From IMG/VR virus record IMGVR_UViG_3300028559_000041, positions 1-61,620 of that record: DNA of 61,620 nucleotides, one strand, 5' to 3'. Each line of letters opens with the position of its first letter. Position 1 is the stretch's first letter. The notes under the pieces were generated by a model. It worked only from the letters and a program-made list of their open reading frames with translations. It was not told where the DNA came from and ran no database searches. The stretch is from a virus. The position numbers and the translations under genes are program-made. Positions 8,273 through 17,887 of the stretch are shown here, in pieces.

Positions 8273-11200
8273 TTATGAATTAATAAATCCACCGGCTGAA
8301 ATCGCTCCAGTTCTAAGTATTGTGATGTTATTCACGATTATACCCATACCCTTAATTGGTTCAACATAAGTATCAATTACACCTATTTGATTATCAATTA
8401 TCTCAGCCGTGTTATTCTCTTCATCAATCTTGTTGAAGTAATTGAATAGACCACTTTGTGCAACGTATTTTTCACAAATAACATCTGCCGCTAATTTTAT
8501 TGATGCTCTTATCTCAGGAGTATTGTAAGTCCACTGGAAGTCAAGTAACATTCTAGATAATTCTCTCTCAAGTTCAATCAATACTTCTCTAACGTGTATT
8601 AAAGAAAGTGCTGACTTAACAAGTACTTGAGCTGTGTTTTCAGTTTCAATTACGAAACCTCTATTTCTCTTGAATGTCAATGGATTCATTTGAGCTTGAT
8701 TTAAGTATTCAAGATCCGAAGGACTAAATATTTGTTCCAAGTCTAGGATACCAGTGATACGACCATTGTTAACACCAGCAGCGATTGTCCAAGGAGTAAT
8801 ACTAGTTGTAGTACTTGTATGTTTTCTCATAAAAGTTTGTCCTACATAAGCTGCTGGTGGAATCTCAATAATTCTACCAAAATCATCAACTTGTACATAT
8901 GGTAAGAAGTAACCAACAGTCGTAACACCCGCACCTTTACCAAAAGAGTATAGGAAAGAAGGATTACTTTCTGGATCACCACCCAAAGCAACATATTGCA
9001 TTTGAACATTACCACTAGAATCTTTAAATGATGGATTAACTGATGTTTTAAATTGTCTCAATGATGGCATATTTAATATACCAAATGCGTCCAATCTATC
9101 TCCACACAAATCAACTAAGTTTTGTTTAGAATCTGCTGTTAAACCAAGTCCAAAAGAGTCAATTAAATAACGGAAGTCAAATGCTTCTTTATTTGTCATT
9201 GCTTTATAAAGGTTTGTACCTTTTTTAACAACATCAAGTATTGTGTTTTGTCTAACATCAGTACCATCTGGCGCAGATGCTTCTCTAATTCTAAATCCTT
9301 TTAGTGATATAGCCTGGTAAGTACTTACCATATCATCAAGTTTAGTGAATCTAGTAGTTTGTTTATCACCGTTGATTGTCTTTACCTTAATTGATAAATC
9401 ACAAGATATTTCTACATAGTTAGAATCTACTGACCAAACCTTCTTACCTTGTATTCTAGCAAGTTTCTTTGGCATTTCATCTGCTCTAAGTAGAGTTTCA
9501 TCATAACTAGCCTCTAAATAATCACCAACTCTAATTTCACCATATCTTCCTCTTTTTATAAGGATAATATTTGGTTGTTCAACCCATCCAGATGGTGTTT
9601 CAATCTCAACAGTTTGTTTATAGTTACCCATTTGTGATTTTATGTAAAGAGTACCATTTGTTTTGATTCCCTCATTAGCAGAAATAGATCCTAGATATGC
9701 TTGTACTTCTAAAGAAGAATCTGTAAAGTTAACAACTAAATCTCCATTGTCTTTTGTATATCCTCTTAAATATAATGGTTTATCATTATAGTCAGAATCA
9801 TAACCATACACTTTAGCAATCTCAACTGTTTCATCAACAATTGTATTATTAACTTCAAATGCGTAGTAACTAAATGTTCCAGCTACATCTAAAGATTCAA
9901 CAGTACCATTACTATATTGGTTAAGCAAATAAGCTCTACCACCAGCTGACCCACTTGCATCAGCAGGAGTTGTAAGTAGATTAGACGGTACCAAACCTCT
10001 ATCATAGATAGTTGTAAATACACCCTTGTTTAAGGCTCCACCAATTAAGAATTGATAACCAATAACATCTGATGAAAACTCATCCTGTGCAGGAGATCCA
10101 ATTAAATCATTAATCTCAGTAAGGAAGGTATTGTTTTCAGATGCGTAATTTCCAGTCTCATCAACACGGAAAATAATATAGTTATATCCAGCAAGTGATG
10201 CAGTAACACCTTCTCCTTTTATAAACTGTACTTGAACGTTATCATAGATATTATTCTGGAAGAATACATCTTCTGTTGAAATATTACCCTGATCAAACTG
10301 AGTATAGAAAGTTGAATACTTACCAACAACACCCATAGATGATGTTAAACCAGTAACTAATCCAGGAAGTGTATTTTTAGTTTCAAAACCAGCATAGTCA
10401 ATCAAGAACTCATCATCAAGTTTGTAGAATACAAGTTCTCCCTCAGTTACAATAGGAGTGATATCAGCAGATGTTAATCCAGTTCTAACAACAAATGATT
10501 TATTAACTGTTGTTCCAGTTTTAATATCAGTGAACGTTACTTCTGATAAACTCTTTTTAGTAGTTGTCCCCTGTGGATCTAATAACATAAGTCCTTTATA
10601 AGTTGTTGCAGAATTAATATAAGTTAACATTGAATTAAACATTTTAAATATTCTGTACTGCTCATAATTTGTAACATCTGGTGTAGAGTTAGTATCTAAG
10701 AATGTAACAATAAAATCGCCTTCATTAAGTGTTATTTGTGCAGTTGATGCAGTTGAAAATGAATAATCAAAATTAAACTCCATCGGAATGTATGCATCTG
10801 GACCACTACCAACAGTACTATTTATAGTTACTTGAGTGTCACCCGGATTAGAATCAAAAAATCCAGCTGTTAAAGTAGCTTGACCGTAAGCTAAAACTAT
10901 ATCAGTAGCGGCAACTGTTGCCTGTGAAGCAGTAGCGGCTGATATTTTAGCGGTAATAGATCCATTTGAACTAAGTACAAAAGCATAATTGAAAGTTTCT
11001 TGACTTGCAAGATTTGGGAATGAGCTAGATTTTAATTCAACAGAATATGTACCAGATAAAGAAACATAATTTCCACCAATAATAGCATAACCATTATCAG
11101 AAGTTGAATCAACAGTATATGTTCTTATCCAACTTGCAGTACTACTAACAGTATCAAAACTAACTTCATAAAGGTCATTCACATATCCTTCTGCGAACCA

Positions 11201-12469
11201 GTAAGTTCTTTCAGCATTTGCGATGTATCCTAAACTGTCTCCAGATAAAACACCACCAACAGCACCTGATACTCCATCATTATAAGAGTGGTCAAAGTCA
11301 TTATCAATCAATGCTGAAGTACCAGCATTATATCCATCAAATAAAGCAACTACGTTACCTGGTCTATCTAAAACTCTGTTAGAGATAGCAACAGTTTCAG
11401 TAATTTGTTGTTTATAAGATAAGAAGTTAATTGAAATTTCACCATCAGCTGCACTATCATTAACATCTAATGATTGGTAATATGTTGCATCAAGAGATGG
11501 TGGATTAGAAAGTAGGTTATCACTAACCAAACTATTACCAATTAAGTCAAGAAGACCCTTAGGGTAATCAGTTTCAACTAAGTTGTTATTAAATGCACAG
11601 AATAATCCAGTTCTATCAGTATCTCTGTTAATAACTGTTTCAATAAAGATATTTCTACCATTTAAATCTCTAAAATAAGGAATCATTGATGTTCCTTCAT
11701 AATACGCTAATGTAGTAATATTTCTATCATTAGCAAAATTTCTAATTTCTGTCTTTTTAAGACCTGTAGATGAGAAATATCTCATCCATCTTGGATCTGT
11801 TGAAAGTTCTGAATAATTTGTCCAGTCTCCACCAACTACAATAACATCAACTAGATAGTCAGACGCCAAATCAGTAGGATAAACATAAGGAGGCAATTTC
11901 TCTATAGAACCATACCATTCTAGTAGAGCTCTATCGAATCCAGAAACCTGAGATTTAACAACAAATACACTTATGTATCTATCTCCAACATTTGTAAGAT
12001 TCAATACACGCTTAGCATAATCTGTATTTACTGTCGTAAGATCAACAAATGCCTCAGTATCTCTTTTCCAAAAACCAGTTGTGTCAAAAAACTTACGAAA
12101 TGAGTCAGCCCTTTCAATATCATTTTTATACTGTGATGTTGTAGATAAAGATTGATATTCAATTGTATCTAACTCATCGTCAGTTAATAAGAGGTTGACA
12201 GCATATACTGGACCAGCCTCTAACATTTTGGAAATTGTTCTGTGAAAATAAGAACCTTTTCTCTCTAGTTGTCTGTCTAAAGAACCAAAAATAGTCTCAA
12301 GTTCACTAAGATTTGTTAACAACACTGCTGAGTTAACTGGACCTTTTTTAGAAAAACCGATAATCAAGTTTGGCATAGGCCCCACAATAGGAGGACTTGT
12401 TATAATTGACTTATCAATTTCTTCTATGAAGATTCCTGGTCTTTTGTATTTACCGATTTGAATTGCCAT
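8273..12469 (-). CDS. Tail sheath protein, very large (T4 gp18-like)
   Basis: 1398 residues, about twice T4 gp18 (659). The N-terminus MAIQIGKYKRPGIFIEEID then IGFSKKGPVN is the classic sheath start (P-G-x-x-x-x-E). The C-terminal 300 residues carry the conserved sheath core: RNRGFVIETENTA, an L-x-H-x-R-x-x-x-x-I-E stretch of helices, and VNNITILRT near the end. Between them are several hundred residues of Ser/Thr/Val-rich beta-type sequence, probably surface domains added to the core. The sheath contracts to drive the tube through the envelope. It shares a 16-base upstream box with the tube gene. Confidence 0.9.
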   Translation of the reverse strand: MAIQIGKYKRPGIFIEEIDKSIITSPPIVGPMPNLIIGFSKKGPVNSAVLLTNLSELETIFGSLDRQLERKGSYFHRTISKMLEAGPVYAVNLLLTDDELDTIEYQSLSTTSQYKNDIERADSFRKFFDTTGFWKRDTEAFVDLTTVNTDYAKRVLNLTNVGDRYISVFVVKSQVSGFDRALLEWYGSIEKLPPYVYPTDLASDYLVDVIVVGGDWTNYSELSTDPRWMRYFSSTGLKKTEIRNFANDRNITTLAYYEGTSMIPYFRDLNGRNIFIETVINRDTDRTGLFCAFNNNLVETDYPKGLLDLIGNSLVSDNLLSNPPSLDATYYQSLDVNDSAADGEISINFLSYKQQITETVAISNRVLDRPGNVVALFDGYNAGTSALIDNDFDHSYNDGVSGAVGGVLSGDSLGYIANAERTYWFAEGYVNDLYEVSFDTVSSTASWIRTYTVDSTSDNGYAIIGGNYVSLSGTYSVELKSSSFPNLASQETFNYAFVLSSNGSITAKISAATASQATVAATDIVLAYGQATLTAGFFDSNPGDTQVTINSTVGSGPDAYIPMEFNFDYSFSTASTAQITLNEGDFIVTFLDTNSTPDVTNYEQYRIFKMFNSMLTYINSATTYKGLMLLDPQGTTTKKSLSEVTFTDIKTGTTVNKSFVVRTGLTSADITPIVTEGELVFYKLDDEFLIDYAGFETKNTLPGLVTGLTSSMGVVGKYSTFYTQFDQGNISTEDVFFQNNIYDNVQVQFIKGEGVTASLAGYNYIIFRVDETGNYASENNTFLTEINDLIGSPAQDEFSSDVIGYQFLIGGALNKGVFTTIYDRGLVPSNLLTTPADASGSAGGRAYLLNQYSNGTVESLDVAGTFSYYAFEVNNTIVDETVEIAKVYGYDSDYNDKPLYLRGYTKDNGDLVVNFTDSSLEVQAYLGSISANEGIKTNGTLYIKSQMGNYKQTVEIETPSGWVEQPNIILIKRGRYGEIRVGDYLEASYDETLLRADEMPKKLARIQGKKVWSVDSNYVEISCDLSIKVKTINGDKQTTRFTKLDDMVSTYQAISLKGFRIREASAPDGTDVRQNTILDVVKKGTNLYKAMTNKEAFDFRYLIDSFGLGLTADSKQNLVDLCGDRLDAFGILNMPSLRQFKTSVNPSFKDSSGNVQMQYVALGGDPESNPSFLYSFGKGAGVTTVGYFLPYVQVDDFGRIIEIPPAAYVGQTFMRKHTSTTTSITPWTIAAGVNNGRITGILDLEQIFSPSDLEYLNQAQMNPLTFKRNRGFVIETENTAQVLVKSALSLIHVREVLIELERELSRMLLDFQWTYNTPEIRASIKLAADVICEKYVAQSGLFNYFNKIDEENNTAEIIDNQIGVIDTYVEPIKGMGIIVNNITILRTGAISAGGFINS

Positions 12470-12491
12470 ATTAGTTATTTTTTTTTTATTT

Positions 12492-12509
12492 TTATAGATT
12501 ATATATTAA
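12492..12509 (-). promoter_or_regulatory. Tail sheath promoter candidate (shared box plus TTAATATATA)
   Basis: Bases 12492-12507 match the tube-gene box at 5116-5131 exactly, and 12500-12509 is an exact TTAATATATA on the minus strand. The box ends 23 bases before the sheath ATG. Two structural genes with the same element support a late-promoter role. Confidence 0.5.
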
Positions 12510-12542
12510 TAGAAAAAAGTCATTTTTTTCTATTTTCTATTT

Positions 12543-13151
12543 CTATTTGGTTAAATTTTGTATTCTTTTTTCTTCCTCTTTCATTTGAGTTTCAAAATCT
12601 CTTTTTCTTTTGTCATAATTGGTTTGATCAAGATTCAACTCCTTCATATTTTTATTAATATTAAAATCAATCTTCTTTAAATAGTCTTGATTTTTCTTAA
12701 TTTTATCTAAAATATCGGTCTTATCTTCTGTATTAGTCACTTCTAATAGGTCATCTTTGAGATTATATATATTCTGTTGTATATCTATTTTACGAGACTT
12801 ATCATCAGAAATACTTTTCTTTGTTTTTCTAACTCTTCTAGTTAGTCTTAATATATTCTCATATTCTTGAATATATCTATTTCTTCCTTGGTCTTGTTTA
12901 TTGTTCTTATAAACTGAATCCATGAGTTCCTTTCTTAAATCAACGTCATTAAGATTCTTCTTAAAAATATCATCTACCATCTGTCGTTTTTGTCTAAAAT
13001 CTTGAAGTGATTTTTGAATTTTTGACAATGTATCTTTATGTGTCTGTGCTGTTGCTTTATCAAGATCCGGATTAGGTTCAACCGGTGATATATCATCACT
13101 TGTTATCTCTTCTTCTGCCTCAAAAACTCTCCATTCCTTTATAAACTTCAT
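12543..13151 (-). CDS. Tagged coiled-coil protein
   Basis: 202 residues starting MKFIKEWRVFEAEEE, a clear tag. The remainder (residues 30-200) is almost entirely charged heptad-like helix, rich in K, E, D and Q, with no hydrophobic segment. I do not recognise a family. A head-internal or scaffold-like role would fit the tag and the coiled coil but is only inferred. A TTAATATATA box lies 4 bases before the start. Confidence 0.75.
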   Translation of the reverse strand: MKFIKEWRVFEAEEEITSDDISPVEPNPDLDKATAQTHKDTLSKIQKSLQDFRQKRQMVDDIFKKNLNDVDLRKELMDSVYKNNKQDQGRNRYIQEYENILRLTRRVRKTKKSISDDKSRKIDIQQNIYNLKDDLLEVTNTEDKTDILDKIKKNQDYLKKIDFNINKNMKELNLDQTNYDKRKRDFETQMKEEEKRIQNLTK

Positions 13152-13155
13152 ACCG

Positions 13156-13165
13156 TATATATTAA
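13156..13165 (-). promoter_or_regulatory. TTAATATATA box before tagged coiled-coil gene
   Basis: Exact minus-strand copy, 4 bases before the ATG at 13151. With so little room the transcript would start at or in the coding region if this were a -10 element. Confidence 0.3.
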
Positions 13166-13185
13166 AAAATTTATAAAAATTAAAT

Positions 13186-13587
13186 CTATTTAAAGAATTT
13201 AGAGATTTTATCTACTTTAAACTTACTCTTTCTTTCATATTCATCTAGAAGATACCAAAGATTTCTACAAGTTCCGGAATATACATCATATGTAACATTA
13301 TTAACAACCAACTTCCAAGTAGGTTTTTTAATAACTTCAATTACAAAGATTTCCCCATCTATTTTAAGAGAAATAGTCATTTTGAAATCTCCATAGTCTG
13401 CTAAATTATATCTATTTATCTTACCTATCATTTCAACTTTAGGATCTGAATCTCCCTTTAGAAATTTCTCAACTTTTGCGACAATATCCTTGCCTAATTC
13501 TTTATGCTCAGGACCCATAAAAAGTCTTTTGAGTCCTCTTGTAAGATCGCTCTCAGAAATAAAACTACTATATCGTTGTATCTTCAT
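13186..13587 (-). CDS. Small tagged protein of unknown function
   Basis: 133 residues starting MKIQRYSSFISESD, a variant tag with F-I-S-E. The body alternates strands and helices, with the stretch FKMTISLKIDGEIFVIEVIK in the middle. Its ATG overlaps the stop of the 13587 gene as TAATG, so the two are co-translated. Family unknown. Confidence 0.7.
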   Translation of the reverse strand: MKIQRYSSFISESDLTRGLKRLFMGPEHKELGKDIVAKVEKFLKGDSDPKVEMIGKINRYNLADYGDFKMTISLKIDGEIFVIEVIKKPTWKLVVNNVTYDVYSGTCRNLWYLLDEYERKSKFKVDKISKFFK

Positions 13588-16364
13588 TACAATCTACTAT
13601 TTTTTAGTATAATTACAGCATTTGGTAATTTTGAATTTAAAGGCTCAAATTTACCTCTTAATACAGGTTTAAAATCTTTATAGGGTTTATTCTCATCTGG
13701 ATTTTCACCAGCACTCATCAAAACTTCTATACTTTTAACAGGATATTCAATTTTTTTAGCAGGATTATTTTGATTTCCAGCATCCTCCAATGATATATAG
13801 TTGATATTACATTTATCATTAACTTTTAATTTACCGACTATCCTTCCATAATTAACAGTGGATGTTGGTGTCTTATTACCATCAGGCAATAGAACTTTAG
13901 CCATATCAAAAGCATATCCTATTCGAGAGAAAAACATATTACCCATTTTTTTATCAGCAATAAACTCATGAACACATGCATAATAAGTAACCTCTTTATT
14001 ATCCTTATCAATAACCTTAAATCTAAAAGATAATCCCTTAGTCTCCTCTTTATCTCTCTTAATAATTTCGAATAGGTCTTCTCCTTTTAATCCTGATGCA
14101 CTTAATTTAACCCATTTAGTTTTGACTTGCTTTATTCCATCAGCTATTGGAGCAATCTCATTTAGGTCAATAAAACCCTGTGTTTCAGGCTTGTCTGATT
14201 TAGGAGCTAATCCAAAGTATTCCTCATAGAATTTATACATCGCACTTCCTTTATCACCACCATAAGAACCACTACCACCAGAATACATACTGTTATCATC
14301 ATTTAACTTATTAATAAATCTTAATAACATTTTACCTGGTGCTTTAACCGTATCACCAGCTTTAACTTTACCACCTTCAGTATTTTGAAAGGAAAGTGTT
14401 GTATTTTCTGAGAAAATAGGTTTATATTTGGTATCGGCTAAAATTGAATCAACTCCTTCTTTCCATTTATCAAATATTTTAATATTTCTATATGGCCCTC
14501 CTCCTGGTTGAGTAGGACTTCCACCAGATCCTGATCCCATATATTCATATTCATTATAAACGGATACTGATACTTTACCATCAGTTCTTCCTGAAGGAAT
14601 AGCACCCGGTGTGTGTAGTCTATAAGCTCGACTAAACAGTCGAATAATACTCATTATTGGATCAGCAGCATTTTGTATAAGTATTTTACCACCTGGTCGT
14701 TCTTTTGTCTTTTTAAGTTCTTCAATCTCCTCATCTGTAAAAGATATTTTTTCTTGTATCTCCGCTGTAAAAAATTCTTCAAATTTAGTTTTTATTTCTT
14801 CTGAATTGTTATTTTTCTCAAGTAGTGAGTTCACAAAAGATCCATATCTAAAAATAAATGAGTCGTTTTGTTTTTCTGGCTCTTTTTCTTCTTTTTCTTT
14901 GGATGAGTCAAGATTTTTCTCTGTACTAGTCGTTTCGGTTGGTTTCTTTTTTTTAACTGGATTACTACCTATAGAACCCATAACTTCCTTCATTGTTTTA
15001 TTAAATTCTTCAAGTGGTCGTCCTAAATCGCCCATTCCACCATATAAATTCTCTCCCTCAAATTGGAATGCTCTTTTACAAAATCTTGCAATTTTTTCAG
15101 CAACAACTACAATTTTCTTATCATCAGATAAAATCTCAATACTTTCTTTATAAAGAGCATCTCTTTCTTGTATAGTTAATTTTTTATCACCATCAAGATA
15201 TCTTTTTATTTCACGATAAAGTTTATAAATAGTTTCTTTGTTTTTAGAATCTAAAGCCGATTTAGTAATATTATTAATGAAAACACTATCAACACCAATA
15301 CCCTTTTCTTTAGAAGATATAAGAACATCTATGTCTTTCTTTAACTTAGAAAATGCTTGTTCAAGGTGTGATTCACCGGACTTCACCTCACCTTTCGCAC
15401 CACCAGATTTTATCACACCTCTATTTTCTCCACCACCAACACCAAGTGTTGCCTCACTTAAAAAAAGACTTTCATTAACTTCAACCAACTTACCTTTTTC
15501 AGTTTTATAGGAACCTAAACTTATTTTTAATCCTGCCTTAAGTGACATATTATCTTTATTACCTTTTGGTGCTATTTTAGGATCTTTATTAAAAGATTCT
15601 TGTTGGTCTTTTAGAGGCTTTGGATTTTTAGCCCAAATTTTAGCAGAATCCCATTTTAATTTATTTTCAGGACTGGCTACGATCTTAGCAACCGTATCAT
15701 TTGCTTTAGTAATATAGACTATTTTATCTATAGCTTCCGTATTAACTGAAACTCCACGACCTGAATTTCCACCATTAGTCTTATATTGACTTAGTAATGA
15801 TCCAAGTGATTTCAAATTTTTAATCATCAACGGATATAAATTTTTCCCGTCTCCTTCTTCACCGCCTTCACCTTCTCCTTCACCCTCGCCTTCACCTTCT
15901 CCTTCACCCTCGCCTTCACCCTCACCTTCTTCCTCAGAATCTTCTAATTCTTCCAAGAATTCAATGAATGAATCAATAGCTTCTAAAATATTATCTTTGT
16001 CCTCTAGTTCAGATATTGAATCTACTTCCTCTCTTAACCTTTTAGTAGTATTTAATATAGTAGATACTTCCTCTTCGTCCTCTACTTGTTTTTTTAGAGT
16101 AGAGAAAAAAGTCCATAGTTTCAACTTCACTATTCTAGATTGATCTATATCAGCTTTTCCCTCTTCAATTAGTCTATCGAACTCTGTTCTAAGACCACTA
16201 ATCACCTTATCTATTCTTTTAGCTTTGATAGCTATTCCTGCCTTTCTAGCAATTGAATTTATAAGTCTACCAATAAGTGAATCTCCCCAAGGGATATCAT
16301 TAGTAATTGCTTCGTTTGTAATATTTTTTTTCAGAAATTGATCTCTGCGTAATATTTTGCTCAT
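13587..16364 (-). CDS. Large tagged protein with Gly-Glu repeat, probable virion protein
   Basis: 925 residues from the ATG at 16364 (MSKILRRDQFLKKNITNEAI), chosen over the longer frame because it gives the tag-like head R-D-x-F-L-x-x-x-x-N-E-A seen in other large tagged phage proteins. Residues about 155-180 are a run of alternating Glu and Gly. Later parts are hydrophilic with long helices and a Gly/Ser-rich stretch (about residues 620-640). No enzyme motif seen. Size, tag and position beside tail genes suggest a virion protein, but the exact role is unknown. Confidence 0.65.
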   Translation of the reverse strand: MSKILRRDQFLKKNITNEAITNDIPWGDSLIGRLINSIARKAGIAIKAKRIDKVISGLRTEFDRLIEEGKADIDQSRIVKLKLWTFFSTLKKQVEDEEEVSTILNTTKRLREEVDSISELEDKDNILEAIDSFIEFLEELEDSEEEGEGEGEGEGEGEGEGEGEGEGGEEGDGKNLYPLMIKNLKSLGSLLSQYKTNGGNSGRGVSVNTEAIDKIVYITKANDTVAKIVASPENKLKWDSAKIWAKNPKPLKDQQESFNKDPKIAPKGNKDNMSLKAGLKISLGSYKTEKGKLVEVNESLFLSEATLGVGGGENRGVIKSGGAKGEVKSGESHLEQAFSKLKKDIDVLISSKEKGIGVDSVFINNITKSALDSKNKETIYKLYREIKRYLDGDKKLTIQERDALYKESIEILSDDKKIVVVAEKIARFCKRAFQFEGENLYGGMGDLGRPLEEFNKTMKEVMGSIGSNPVKKKKPTETTSTEKNLDSSKEKEEKEPEKQNDSFIFRYGSFVNSLLEKNNNSEEIKTKFEEFFTAEIQEKISFTDEEIEELKKTKERPGGKILIQNAADPIMSIIRLFSRAYRLHTPGAIPSGRTDGKVSVSVYNEYEYMGSGSGGSPTQPGGGPYRNIKIFDKWKEGVDSILADTKYKPIFSENTTLSFQNTEGGKVKAGDTVKAPGKMLLRFINKLNDDNSMYSGGSGSYGGDKGSAMYKFYEEYFGLAPKSDKPETQGFIDLNEIAPIADGIKQVKTKWVKLSASGLKGEDLFEIIKRDKEETKGLSFRFKVIDKDNKEVTYYACVHEFIADKKMGNMFFSRIGYAFDMAKVLLPDGNKTPTSTVNYGRIVGKLKVNDKCNINYISLEDAGNQNNPAKKIEYPVKSIEVLMSAGENPDENKPYKDFKPVLRGKFEPLNSKLPNAVIILKNSRL
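15861..15930 (-). repeat. Gly-Glu coding repeat
   Basis: Tandem 6-base units encoding (EG)n in the 925-residue protein. The strand shows alternating ccttca and ccctcg-type units, prone to slippage and length change. Confidence 0.85.
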
Positions 16365-16411
16365 AAAAAACTTTAGTTTTGTTATATATAAAAAAAAATA
16401 TTTCACATTTT

Positions 16412-16442
16412 TTTGTTTTTTAAAATTTAATTGTTATATTTG
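16412..16442 (+). promoter_or_regulatory. Host-type Bacteroidota promoter
   Basis: TTTG at 16412-16415 and TATATTTG at 16435-16442 are separated by exactly 19 bases. This matches the Bacteroidota primary sigma consensus (TTTG at -33, TAnnTTTG at -7). The gene at 16465 starts 22 bases downstream. It suggests early expression by host RNA polymerase. Confidence 0.6.
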
Positions 16443-16464
16443 TATAACAAAATACGATAGACAT

Positions 16465-16965
16465 ATGGAAAATCTAAACTGGAATGAAATTGTTTGTATT
16501 GATCTTCGCTCATACAATGACGAATCATTAGCAATGATAGAAGAATTTTTTGGCATTGGTAACTCTGTATTCATCAAGAATAAAAAAATAGGAATAAATA
16601 AAATTTACTTCATTCCGAATGGTGGAGAAGCAATTGCTTATGAAGCAAAAAAAGGATATGAAAGTAAAATCGATGGTGATTGGTACAAAGGAGTATCAAC
16701 AACTATTCCTCTTTCTAGAAGAGAACTAAAAAAATTATCTGAAATTAAACCATTAGATTTCTATAAGATGCGCAAAGAGCTAAATAAAATTGCTAAGAGT
16801 GTAGAAAATTCTGAATCAGTTCCAGAAGTTGAGGTTCAAGACGAAGTTAAGGTTAAAACCAAAGTTGAAGAAGTTCTCGAATTAGATCCTATTTTGGAAA
16901 AAATCTCAAAATTTGGTGTTAATTCACTAACAAAAAGAGAAAAAGATTTTCTTGATAATTTATAA
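16465..16965 (+). CDS. Unknown protein with Bacteroidota-type C-terminal motif
   Basis: 166 residues from the ATG at 16465; the longer frame runs back through the promoter and is rejected. The first 110 residues are a mixed fold of unknown type. A Glu/Lys/Val linker follows, and the end DPILEKISKFGVNSLTKRE then DFLDNL matches the short C-terminal module (I-L-x-K-I-x-x-x-G-x-x-S-L-T-x-x-E-x-x-F-L) found on many Bacteroidota proteins such as rhomboid proteases. This points to gene or domain uptake from the host. Likely an early gene, given its host-type promoter. Confidence 0.7.
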   Translation: MENLNWNEIVCIDLRSYNDESLAMIEEFFGIGNSVFIKNKKIGINKIYFIPNGGEAIAYEAKKGYESKIDGDWYKGVSTTIPLSRRELKKLSEIKPLDFYKMRKELNKIAKSVENSESVPEVEVQDEVKVKTKVEEVLELDPILEKISKFGVNSLTKREKDFLDNL

Positions 16966-16970
16966 AAATA

Positions 16971-16997
16971 AACCGAAGATAAGTCTTCGGTTTTTTT
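16971..16997 (+). terminator. Intrinsic terminator after the 16465 gene
   Basis: Stem AACCGAAGA (16971-16979) with TCTTCGGTT (16984-16992), loop TAAG, followed by a T-run. Confidence 0.85.
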
Positions 16998-17067
16998 ATT
17001 AAAAACCTATTTTACTTTTTTACCATAAAAATTCATGAATATATAAATCAAGATTGAATATTTTTTT

Positions 17068-17358
17068 ATGAGATACAAAGAGTTAAAAATTGATGGGAAA
17101 GTATTAACATCACAAAGCAAAATTGACTCTGCTTTAGAATCAAATGGATTTTATTGGGTAGTTGATTCAGAGATTGAGAACGCGGTTCTCGAAATAACCA
17201 AAAACACACTTATTTGGCATAATGGAACATTTTACAATGGAAAGTGGCATTATGGAATTTTTAAAGATGGTATTTTTAATGGAGTTTGGATTAATGGAAT
17301 TTTTGAAAATGGAATATTTAGAGGCAAATGGGAAAGCGGAATTAGAAGTAATCAATAA
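17068..17358 (+). CDS. Small W/F-N-G repeat protein
   Basis: 96 residues. The C-terminal half is a run of five- to six-residue repeats of the type W/F-x-N-G-x-F (HNGTFYNGKWHYGIFKDGIF and onwards), as in small beta-solenoid or MORN-like phage proteins. The N-terminal 45 residues are an ordinary mixed domain. A short AT-rich leader with TATATAAAT precedes it. Function unknown. Confidence 0.7.
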   Translation: MRYKELKIDGKVLTSQSKIDSALESNGFYWVVDSEIENAVLEITKNTLIWHNGTFYNGKWHYGIFKDGIFNGVWINGIFENGIFRGKWESGIRSNQ

Positions 17359-17383
17359 TTGATATAAAAATTAATTTTTTTTT

Positions 17384-17836
17384 ATGAAAAAGAAGAGAGT
17401 AGCTGAGATGATTGAATACAATGTATGGTTTGATCAATTAGTTAAGATAGGACATAACAAAGAGGAATATTTCTTTGAAATTGGATCAAAAACTACAAAT
17501 GACTTAGCTGAAGGAGTAGTATTACTTATGAAATCTAAAAAATATGATGAAAATGATCAGTTTTGGAAAATAGAAGTAAGCGATATAAACTATTATAATA
17601 TTTCTCCAGATAAATCACTTTACTGGTTATCAGGCGGTGATTACGAATGGAGAGAAATGAATAACTATAAAAAAACTTGGTTCGAGGCTTCACTTATGTT
17701 TCAAGAAGAATTTGGAATAAAAATAATAAACATATTAAAGAAATCTAAAACTTTAAATGATATAAGGATTGAATTTATAAAACATCTGAATTTAATGACT
17801 CTATATGAATTTGCTTTAGAAAATGAAATAGCTTAA
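17384..17836 (+). CDS. Unknown 150-residue protein
   Basis: Begins MKKKRVAEMIEYNVWFDQL and holds many Trp and Tyr residues (FWKIEVSDINYYNISPDKS, then LYWLSGGDYEWREM). Acidic C-terminus. No family recognised. It lies 25 bases after the repeat protein and ends at a strong terminator, so both may share one transcript. Confidence 0.65.
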   Translation: MKKKRVAEMIEYNVWFDQLVKIGHNKEEYFFEIGSKTTNDLAEGVVLLMKSKKYDENDQFWKIEVSDINYYNISPDKSLYWLSGGDYEWREMNNYKKTWFEASLMFQEEFGIKIINILKKSKTLNDIRIEFIKHLNLMTLYEFALENEIA

Positions 17837-17840
17837 AAAA

Positions 17841-17876
17841 ATAAAACCCATCTATTTAATCAGATGGGTTTTTTTA
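17841..17876 (+). terminator. Intrinsic terminator after the 17384 gene
   Basis: Stem AAAACCCATCT (17843-17853) with AGATGGGTTTT (17862-17872), 8-base loop, T-run to 17875. Confidence 0.85.
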
Positions 17877-17887
17877 TATATACACAT

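Noticed and set aside
14806-15510. Plus-strand open frames inside the 925-residue tagged gene
   Set aside because: Shadow frames without start signals; the minus-strand frame is long and continuous with typical composition.
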